In this document: positions 56,204 through 64,000 of the stretch, one piece after another | Layout of the letters: each line of letters begins with the position of its first letter | How positions within the stretch are numbered: the stretch's first letter is position 1 | Assembly: GCF_043290135.1 (NCBI RefSeq) | Contig: NC_134700.1 | Coordinates: 80,721,000-80,784,999, forward strand | Source: Rhipicephalus microplus | Taxonomy: Eukaryota; Arthropoda; Arachnida; Ixodida; Ixodidae | Length of the DNA: 64,000 bases | Direction of reading: 5' to 3' | Position numbers and translations under genes: made by a program | Notes under the pieces: generated by a model | What the model saw: the letters and a program-made list of their open reading frames with translations, nothing else | Databases searched by the model: none | Told to the model about the DNA's origin: nothing

Positions 56204-57824
56204 TTAACTTCGCGTGACAAAGTCTGTAATCTTCATTTGACAACGCGGCGGCCTAGCAGCAACGACAGCGGCCTCAAACTCACTTATGATGTGAGCCAGC
56301 TTTTCCGCCAGCGCCCTCTTCTCGGCAAATACCCGCATGACGCTAACGCAATGCGCAGCTTCGGCCACTGTCGGACCTGGATCACCCGTGTTGTCGCCTT
56401 CCATGTCGTCCTCATTATTATCATTTGGCGACACTCCAATAACCGAGGCAACAATGGCTTCATCAGACATGTCCGGAGATGTCTGCACGTCGCTGTCTGC
56501 GTCTTTGAAGTCGGGGAAGGAAATGCCTTCCGTAACGCCCTGCCGCTCCAGCACTTCAGCTAGCAGAGTTTTGCAAGCTTCGTCTACGATGCCCGAAGTC
56601 TGGTCGATGGTGTTACTGGCGTCATCTGCGTCACCCGCACATACACTGAAGCCAGCACGCTTGAAGCAATTTCGAACTGTCGTTGCTTCAACCTGCCGCC
56701 ACGAGTATTCGAGCAGATGAATCGCGCCAATCAGGTCGATGGAGAATAATTTGCCACATTCAATGGCGAGAAGAAATCTGCGCAGCAGATTCTGATTGAT
56801 TGATTTGTGGGGTTTAACGTCCCAAAACCACTACTTGATTATGAGAGACGCTGCGCAGCAGATTCTTCTTGTAGAGCTGTTTTACAGCTCGAATGACGCC
56901 TTGGTCCAAGGGCTGGGCAATCGCTGTTGTGTTTGGCGACAGAAACGCCAACTTCACAGCCGTCAGGTTGTCCAGGGCGACGTGCACCGAAGCGTTGTCT
57001 AAAATAATAACAACTCTTCTGTTCTTAGCCGCAAAACGACGATCGATGAGGCGCACATACTCCTCAAAGAGTTTTGCCGTCATCCATGCTTTGGTGTTGC
57101 TGCTATAGATGACCCCTGATGGCAACCAGGCGCCTTTGAAATATCTAGGCTTCGCCGACTTTCCAATCAGGAGGAGCGGAGTTTTGTCGGTTCCAGTCAT
57201 GTTTACGCAAAACACCACTGATATTCTGTCTTTTGCATGCTTGCCGCCGGTGCACGTCTCACCTTTGAACGCGAGCGTTTTGTCTGGTAGCAGCTTTAAG
57301 AATAGCGCCGATTCATCCATATTAAAGATGTCATCAGGTGTGTAGTCTTCCAAGATGTTCTTCAGCTGACCATTTTGTCACTGCTCCGCGCCATCCACGT
57401 CAGCAGCAGCACCTTCTCCGGAAACAGTCCTCGTGGTAATGCCGTACCTCGCCTTAAAACTGGCCAGCCAGTCATTGCTGCACACGAAGTTGTCATGGTT
57501 GAGCTGCGAGGCAAAAACCAGGGCCTTCTCCACGAGCAGGGGTCCGCTCATAAGCAGATTTTTTCACCGTGCAGCTTTTAGTCACTTCCCCACCGCCTCC
57601 TCTACATCCGAAAATGCCGAACCACGCAGTTGGCACCCTTCCGCAGTTGCAGCAGCACTGCCAAGACACTTCTCTCTCGAATTCTAAATTCCCCACACCG
57701 TGGTTAACGGCAGGTCCTTTTCGCGTGCCAGCGCCCATTTTTTCGTGCCACTTTCAATAGCCCGAATTATGTCCCATTTCTCCTCTATTTTCAGCACTCG
57801 ATGGTTTTGTCCCAGCTTCGGCAT
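56204..57824 (-). pseudogene. Tigger-like transposase interrupted by a SINE fragment
   Basis: The start is MPKLGQNHRVLKIEEKWDII at 57824, a CENP-B type helix-turn-helix (WALAREKDLPLTTV). A frame change follows near 57687. The frame at 57353-56851 holds YTPDDIFNMDESALFLKLLP (first Asp), FKGETCTGGKHAKDRISVVF, RRVVIILDNASVHVALDNLT (second Asp) and NTTAIAQPLDQGVIRAVKQL (third Asp), ending at KKNLLR where the Ruka fragment begins. Coding resumes beyond it and ends at 56204 with an acidic C-terminus and RPPRCQMKITDFVTRS. The catalytic triad is intact and decay is slight, so the family was probably recently active. Confidence 0.88.
56778..56866 (-). mobile_element. Ruka SINE 3' fragment, 57 bp, with 16-bp target duplication
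   Basis: The insert at 56794-56850 is GATTGATTGATTTGTGGGGT, then TTAACGTCCCAAAACCAC and ACTTGATTATGAGAGACG. It is the extreme 3' end of Ruka. The exact 16-bp repeat CTGCGCAGCAGATTCT flanks it at 56778-56793 and 56851-56866. It lies in the coding region of the Tigger-like transposase, so the SINE arrived later. Confidence 0.95.
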
Positions 57825-57965
57825 GATGCAAGTACGAAGCAGCACAAGCACACATACACAACACATGAAAAACGACGCGAGAGCTGTACGACAAGGATGT
57901 ACCATAGAACACCTATGCATGGCGCCAAAGGCACAAAGAAAGCAAAGCAAGCACACACCGTGTTT

Positions 57966-57998
57966 GGATGGATGGATGGATGGATGGATGGATGGATG
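57966..57998. repeat. (GGAT)n microsatellite, LINE tail
   Basis: About eight GGAT units. They mark the 3' end of the LINE inserted on the minus strand. Confidence 0.95.
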
Positions 57999-58390
57999 TG
58001 GTTGTACCCTTTAGATCGGGCGGCAGCTAAAGCCACCTAGCCATAATACTTAGTAAACTAACCATTAGATTTTTTTTTTTTCCTTTGTATAGTGAGGTTG
58101 AAGATTCGTACTTTGCAGTGAAGGGTTTAATTTTCACTCGTGCCCTGACTTTAGCCACCAATCAGATAACGTCCTTCTACCCGCTTAAAGTCTATTTTGC
58201 GCTCCCTGTCCCTAAACCCCAGTGCTTTGAAAAACTCTGCGCCATCATCCTGAACTATAGCGTGAAGCTCTTTAGAGAACATTATCAAATGTTCGGCACT
58301 TTCTTCTTCCTCTCCACACGCACTGCATACAGTGTCTACCCCTTCGTATTTGGCCCGATATGTCTTGGTTCGCAATACTCCCGTCCTGGC

Positions 58391-60680
58391 CTAAAATTGT
58401 AGAGCACTACCCCGAGTCTTATCATAGATCCTTTCCTTGGCAATTTGCTGCTTAAAAGTTCGATAGATCTCTAGTGCGGACTTCTTAATCATGCCAATTC
58501 TCCACATGTCAGTCTCCGTTTCATTCACTTTCTTCTTAACCGATAGTTCTTTTTGGTTTGGCCACCTGCTGTTTTCTAAGTATTTACCAGTCAATTTCCT
58601 GGTTCGCTTCCTCCATTTTGTATCGCCATTTTTCATGTACAAGTAGCTGAAAACCTTCCTAGCCCAATGCTGCTCTCCCATTTCTCTCAAACGCTTTTAA
58701 AATTTTATCTTGCTGCTAGCTTCCCTGCCCTCAAATGATGTCCATGCCATATCACCTTGTACTCCCTGATTTGGTGTATTCCCGTGAGCTCCTAAAGCAA
58801 GCCTACCTATACCACGTTGCTTAATTTCTAATCTTGCTTGAACTTCTGATCTCATGCACAAAACCGCATTGCCGAACGTCAGCCCAGGAACCATGACCCC
58901 TTTCCATATTCCTCTTACAACGTCATACCTATCGTAATTCCACAGTGCCCTATTTTTCACCACTGCTGCATTCCTGTTACCTTTAGCCGTCACGTATATT
59001 TCGTGTTCTCTTAGGTACTCGGTCCCATTGCTTACCCATACGCCCAGATATTTGAATTTATCTGTTATCTCTAGCGTGACCTCCTGTATTCTAAGCTCAC
59101 TACCTTCGTTATCATTAAAAATCATGACTGCTGATTTTTCCTTACCGAATCTAAAATCTAACCAATTTCCCTCATTACCGCAGATGTCCATCAATCTCTG
59201 CAAATCTTCCTTGTTGTCGGCCATTAGCACTATATCATCTGCATACATTATTGCTCGCAGTGCCTCATCAATAAGTTTTCCTTGTTTGACTAAAGTGAGG
59301 TTGAAGCCAAGTCCATTTCCCTCTAACTTGGCCGCTAATCCTTATCCTTGTAAGTACATCATGAATAAGAAGAGTGACAGTGAACACCCCTGCCTAAGTC
59401 CCCGTTTCACCTCTGTGGGCTTGGATACCTCTTTTTCCCACTTTATAACCACCTTGTTACTTTTATAGATTTCCTTTAAAATATTAGTGACTCCATCTTC
59501 CACACCCAGTGTGTCTAGTATTCCCCACAAGTCCTCTTGAACCACGCTATCGTACGCTCCCTTGATATCCAAAAATGCTAGCCACAGGGTCCTGAGTTCC
59601 TTTTCTGCTATTTCGATGCACTGCGTCAGTGAGAACAAGTCCTGCAACCTCCTGTGTTTCCGAAACCCATTCTGTAGTTCCCCCAGCACCCCCTCATCGT
59701 CTATCCATGCCTGCAGTCTTTCCTTTATAATCTGCATCGCCAGCCTGTAGACCACTGATGTCACTGTTATAGGACGGTAGTTGTTTGTCAGCTTTGTCCC
59801 CCTTTCCTTTATAGATCATGCTCATCCTGCTAAGTTTCCATCTATCAGGGACTTCACCATCGATTATTATCTTGCTCACTGCCTCTCTCAAAGCCTGCTT
59901 AGACTTCGGACCCAATGTCTTTATCAGCATAATTGGGATGCCATCTTGGCCTGTTGATGTACTACTTGCAACCCTCTTCTCAGCCCTTTCCCACTCTCGT
60001 TGTGAAAATGGAGCCATTTTGCCATTTGATCCATCCCTGTCTATTGTGGTGCATAAAGCACTTCTTTGTTGAAATTTTTCTGTCACCCTTGTTCTTATAT
60101 ATTCCATAGCTTCGTCCCCTTCTAGCCTAGCACCTTGAGCTGTAGTTATAAACCTCTGCTCTAGGTTTTTTTCGTTTCTTAGGGAGTTTAGATGGTTCCA
60201 AAATCTCGCAACTGCCTTTCTGTCTTTTTTATGTACTTCTGCCAGCCACTGAGCACCCTTTCTTTTAATCTTTTCATCGATCAGGAAAGTTGCTTCTCTT
60301 CTAGAGCTTAGAAAGATTTCCCATTTTCTTTCAACATCATCTGTCAGTTCACCCCGTTGCTTAGCATGCCGGTGTTCCCTAGAGGCTTCCTGGCGTTTTG
60401 CTATGGCTCTCTTAACTTCCTCATCCCACCAACTCTTGTGCTAGGGTCTTCTTTTCCGGGGTGACTTGTCACGTGCCTTAGCAAGCTCTAGCCCAAACAG
60501 TCTAATTAGATTTGTGTATGTCCACACAGTTTTATTATCCTCAGTGATTACTTTCCCAATTTGTTTTGTAGCAATTTCTATTTGCCTTTCTGAATAAAAA
60601 CTTTCCTGTAGTTGCTCATCTTGTCTCCTTCCCACTTTCGCTGCTCTTCCAAAACTTTGCATATTTGTGCAAAGCGCCAT
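58391..60680 (-). pseudogene. LINE reverse transcriptase polyprotein, frameshifted
   Basis: Frames in order from the right: 60680-60441 (FYSERQIEIATKQIGKVITE, linker before RT). The RT opening is at 60107-59694 (SSTSTGQDGIPIMLIKTLGP, PDRWKLSRMSMIYKGKGDK). Next is 59764-59342 (TSVVYRLAMQIIKERLQAWI, GFRKHRRLQDLFSLTQ, FLDIKGAYDSV, RGLRQGCSLSLFLFMMYLQ). The catalytic YADD box (MYADDIVLMADN) is at 59248-59213, followed by FKYLGVWVSNG and a C-terminus with GIGRLALGAHGNTPNQGVQG. At least three frame breaks are present. The clade is undetermined. Confidence 0.85.
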
Positions 60681-61096
60681 CGCGTGGACAACACCAGAAG
60701 CCTAGCTGGCCGAGTGCTTCTTGTTGCAGAAAAATCCAAGAGATGGCGCTCACCAACACAGCCGCCATCATCATCAACACAAACAAGCGAGGCGTGTTTC
60801 GATCTCTGGGGCTTGCTGTTCTGTCGGGACGCCCAGTGGGAGACGACATGCCACGGCGAGTGCGCAACGAAAATTGGAAAAACTACTTATTAACCGATAC
60901 ATGCGCGATAAGCTGGCACGGCTTATGCGGATACAAAATGCATTATGTTCAATGGCCGCTGAGTCGGGGATTTGACTTCACTACTTTTAAAACGAAACTA
61001 CTGTTTAGACGGGTATGGTTTAACGAGGTTTCACTGTATACCTTTGGACTAACCTTCTTGGACATTTACTAGAAGTTTTTTAGCTTTTCTTGTGTT

Positions 61097-61672
61097 TGTG
61101 GGGTCCCGGCGAGGCGAACGAGCGCCTCGACACGCCACGCTCTTGGAGTGAACGGACACAGTGAACACGGTCGGAACAAAGCCCGCAACATGCATACATT
61201 TATTAACTAATTTAGACGACGATATCGTCCGCCGAATGATACACCAATTTCAACACGCTACCATACAAACATAACGCAGGGACACACTAAACACACAATA
61301 ACATGATAAACCCACACTAACACACCCAACACACTAGCACATACCCAAGGCGGCGTCGCCAACGCCTGACCTTACGCGCGGGACCCCGGCGCGAAGCCCG
61401 CGGTGCCGAGCACCGGAGACCCGCGCTACAGACAACCGTTCGCGGCAGCCGCCACGCGCAGAAGAGGCTCGCTCAACGCTCGCCCACCACCAAGGCCCGC
61501 CTTCCGCCAGGGGCCACCACCGGCGCTGCCACTCTACCAACAGTGGTACTCAGAGCGAACACAACGCCATCTATCGCCCGGTGGTGGTCACCACCGAAAT
61601 AACGCCCTGGGGCGAGACACGTGCGCCACGCGGCGCAGACAACTTTACAGGGGGGGTGTCAGCACCCCCACA
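61097..61672 (-). mobile_element. Solo LTR, Gypsy type, 4-bp target duplication
   Basis: The segment is bounded by TGTGGGGTCC at 61097 and CACCCCCACA at 61672, i.e. TG...CA ends with an inverted TGTGGGG/CCCCACA. It is flanked by TGTT at 61093-61096 and 61673-61676. The minus strand has AATAAATG near its 3' part (about 61200), which favours minus orientation. No internal coding region is present, as expected after recombination between two LTRs. It is unlike the LTR at 45032. Confidence 0.75.
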
Positions 61673-61750
61673 TGTTTCATGGGATATAGTGGGTACCTTG
61701 CCTGTGCTCCTGTACCGTGATGACTGCCTCATTGTCATCGGGTGCTTTCC

Positions 61751-62065
61751 ATGCACTAGAGTGTAATAGAACAGGAGAGTGCCCAGAACGTCTGTGTCCC
61801 TTCTGTACACTTTCGTCTTTATTGGCTCGTGCCATACCAAAAAATGCTGCCTGTAACCAGCTTTGAAAAGTTAAGCCCAAACAGGGTCAATTTGCTTGTG
61901 GCACTGGGGTCGGTAGTGTGCAATGAGTCATTGTTTTGTGAGTTGCGTGCAGCTCCACCAAAGTGGTTTGGGGGCGAAATGCCCGCTTCCCACCCAAAAG
62001 GCCTAGGTTCGCACCGCAGCTGTTGATGGCTTATTTTTATTCTCAGTATCAGTAGTAGAGCTGTG
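61751..62065 (+). repeat. tRNA-like dispersed repeat, left copy of an inverted pair
   Basis: It starts TAGAGTGTAATAGAACAGGA and ends around a tRNA-like block: CACCAAAGTGGTTTGGGGGC, GAAATGCCCGCTTCCCACCC and AAAAGGCCTAGGTTCGCACC. The last resembles the anticodon-to-T-arm half of a glycine-type tRNA with a B box. The copy at 62725-62990 is its inverse. It may be a SINE family. Confidence 0.6.
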
Positions 62066-62724
62066 TTGTTTTGCCTTTGTTTTTTAGATCTAGCTTCAGT
62101 TGTACGTGTTGCCACAAAAAGTGACGCAAAATAAGAAAAAGACATTTGACAACAAGCATAATTACTTGCAGCACCGTATGGGATTCAACAAAAATATAAA
62201 ATATGGCCTCCGAGATTTCAGCGAATACGAGACTTGGCAGGTGTGTGCTCGATATGCTGCTTTCAATCATCAGCTGCTGGCTCGCTTCAAAAGAAAAACC
62301 GAAAGTAAACGACCTTAAGTCAGCAGACAACCGTGAAATTTGAATACTGCAAAAACGGCAATGTTCTGTCTGATCTTCCAGTGTTCCTCCTGACACTGAC
62401 GAAAAAGATATTTGGATGGTAACTTCCATAAAGCGATATTGAGGCGCTGGAAAACAGGTGAACATGTTGAGATTGTGGATACAAATGTACCATTCTTGTA
62501 TAACTGATATTGCAAACCTATACCTTAAATAATAAATAACGAAAAAAAATCACGCTCTACTCATAGCTGACCAAAGTAAAAATAAATGATGGAAACCGAT
62601 ATTTGCACTCGCCAGTAAATATGCTTGCTGTCAAATTTATTTTTTTGCTCTACAAATAGCGTTACTTTTTGAAACAATATATAACTAATGAAGCTAATTT
62701 TAAGAAACAAAGGCAAACTAATAC
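62066..62724. other. Spacer between inverted repeat copies
   Basis: 660 bp, AT-rich. The plus frame at 62100-62318 (IKYGLRDFSEYETWQVCARY) has reasonable composition but no domain I recognise and no clear splice context. Confidence 0.35.
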
Positions 62725-62990
62725 AACTGTAACAAGTGACACTAAAAATAAAAATCTACCATCTACAGCTACGATTCCAACCCAGGCCTTTTGAGTGGGA
62801 AACGGGCATTCTACCCCCGAACTACTTTGGTGGAGTCGCACACAACTCTTGAAACGACAACACATTGCAGACTACAACCCCGAGCGCCACGACCAGGTTG
62901 ACCCTGTATGAGCTTCACTTTTGATGCGTTGGTGCCATGGCCGTTCTAAGCACTCCCCTGTTCTATTACACTCTACATGTGCTAACATGC
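62725..62990 (-). repeat. tRNA-like dispersed repeat, right copy of an inverted pair
   Basis: The reverse complement reads TAGAGTGTAATAGAACAGGG, AGTGCTTAGAACGG, CATACAGGGTCAACCTGG, CACCAAAGTAGTTCGGGGGT, AGAATGCCCGTTTCCCACTC and AAAAGGCCTGGGTTGGAATC. It matches the left copy throughout, except for a longer middle in the left copy. The tRNA-like B box is present. Confidence 0.6.
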
Positions 62991-64000
62991 TTATTATTCT
63001 TCATCGATGCGGCAAATAGTGGGCACCTTGCATGTGCTGTGCCAGACAATGCACAAGCCTAGACCCTGAGGTGCTTTGCCACTCATAATCAACACTATCA
63101 AGATGTCCAACTGTGTAATGAGCACCACTAATTGGTTGCAGTGCTGATGGCAAAACTTTCCAGTGGTAATGGAGGTGTGACATGATGACATGATGTGTGA
63201 TGGCACCATGATGATAGAATAACGATGCTGAAACTTCCCATAACAAGGAAGTAACGAAGTTTGAATGAAGACACATCACAGCAGTGTCTTGTTGTGGAAA
63301 GTGCCATGTCCCTAGCACTGGCAGATCGCCTTGCCTTCAAATGTAATTTTTCATGCTTTTCTGTTTATTTCTACTGCGCTAAAAAAAACATAATATCTAC
63401 CTTTTCTTTCTGTGTACAGCATAAAACTTGGTGATAGTCACTGCAACGCTTCTTCCAGACAAGCTTACAGTTCGCTGTGTCTGCTTATAGCTTACCACAG
63501 ACTGAGATAAGCACGAAACCACCCTTCAGTATTGCAGGTGACTGGCCATATCTCCTGACCAAATTCTATTTTAACATGTTTCAACTTTCCACCCTTCCTC
63601 ATCACAAGTAGTGTCGATATGATGCAACAGAGCAGTCACATTTCCTGCGCACCAGGTGAGGTCATTTGTGGTGTCGGCTTTAAAATTCGATGATGAATAT
63701 CCCAAGTTACATGCTACTCTTGCGACCTCTCAAAAAACGGGTGTGTCATAAATTGTGACGCTCCACAACTTGACGAGTTGTGAAGAAAGAAGTCGGCATG
63801 TCCAAGATGAAATTGTGGCCTGTATATGGAAGAACGAATTGCAGCAAGCGATGCCCGCTGCACACTGACATTGGCGAACAGATCGTCGGCCGTCTATAAT
63901 CTGATTTGCAGTACAGAGCGCTGACATTCACTCAAGCGGCATCCAAGTTTCTAGCATTATTGCTGGCGCTTGTGAAAGCTCCACAAATAAACCTGGCTAT
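62991..64000. other. No recognisable gene
   Basis: At about 63015 ATAGTGGGCACCTTGCATGT resembles ATAGTGGGTACCTTGCCTGT at about 61686 in direct orientation, so the repeat unit outside the inverted pair may extend here. Nothing else was recognised to the end of the window. Confidence 0.4.

Larger units (their letters stand above)
57966..60690 (-). mobile_element. LINE, 5'-truncated (no endonuclease), (GGAT)n tail
   Basis: The 3' end is the (GGAT)n tract at 57966-57998, with adjacent GTACCCTTTAGATCGGGCGG shared with the fragment at 16085-16225. The minus strand codes for the region before RT and the whole RT domain. The endonuclease domain expected upstream is absent, so the copy is truncated near 60690. 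It lies between the 5' non-coding end and the transposase gene of the Tigger-like element. No target duplication was recognised. Confidence 0.85.
56043..61036 (-). mobile_element. Tigger-like DNA transposon, 5.0 kb with nested LINE and SINE
   Basis: The left end CAGTGACACCTCGTTAAACC follows TA (56041-56042). The inverted right end GGTTTAACGAGGTTTCACTG precedes TA (61037-61038). The transposase reads on the minus strand from 57824 to 56204. Removing the LINE (57966-60690) and the 57-bp Ruka fragment (56794-56850) leaves an element of about 2.2 kb, the same size as the other Tigger-like copies here. Confidence 0.9.

Noticed and set aside
62100..62318. Plus-strand frame IKYGLRDFSEYETWQV as a host exon
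   Set aside because: It lies between two inverted repeat copies, has no clear splice sites and matches no family I know.

Overview
This window is eukaryotic, intron-rich and transposon-dense, and it most likely comes from a hard (ixodid) tick. The best evidence is five copies or fragments of the tRNA-derived tick SINE known as Ruka. They carry the tRNA-like head (A and B boxes, CCGCGGTGGTCTAGTGG start), the conserved body and the ATCAATCAATC tail. Three of the five have exact target-site duplications. There is no sign of operons, ribosome-binding sites or bacterial gene packing. Most apparent ORFs are decayed transposon fragments or chance frames.

One host gene can be assembled. On the minus strand, eight exons from 50275 down to 17880 have GT-AG boundaries at every junction and matching reading phases. 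Together they give 2511 nt, an exact multiple of three, ending in a stop (836 codons; the 5' end is not found). Exons 1-3 encode a MULE-transposase-like, RNase-H-type domain and a SWIM zinc finger, as in the vertebrate ZSWIM1/ZSWIM3 family. Exons 4-8 encode a low-complexity, acidic and polyhistidine C-terminal region that I do not recognise. Introns 1 (12.6 kb) and 4 (8.5 kb) are packed with transposons.

Layout. 0-17.8 kb: a Penelope-like retroelement, a pogo-like DNA transposon, an element family with CAGTATAGACC ends, a Ruka copy, a LINE fragment, a CCGTATTTACT-ended MITE and a second Ruka. 17.9-25.1 kb: the last four exons, with a full-length Ruka in an intron. 27.1-32.65 kb (intron 4): a nest of Tigger/pogo-type elements inside a small MITE, with five sets of terminal inverted repeats. 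33-37 kb: a foldback MITE and exons 2-4. 37-49.5 kb (intron 1): a LINE fragment, a very long (GT)n/(GTGC)n/(GC)n tract, two (AAT)n tracts, two Penelope fragments in opposite orientation and a truncated Ty3/Gypsy element. 49.5-50.3 kb: the first exon seen. 50.9-53.7 kb: a MITE, a Tigger-like element and a LINE 3' end. 56.0-61.7 kb: a 5 kb Tigger-like element interrupted by a LINE and by a 57-bp Ruka fragment, then a Gypsy-type solo LTR. 61.7-63.0 kb: two inverted copies of a tRNA-like repeat.

The transposons are not a cooperating system; almost all are inactivated by frameshift, deletion or nesting. The most interesting biology is the transposase-derived SWIM gene, and the insertion order that can be read from nested target sites. 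All family assignments were made by eye from motifs; no database search was run.
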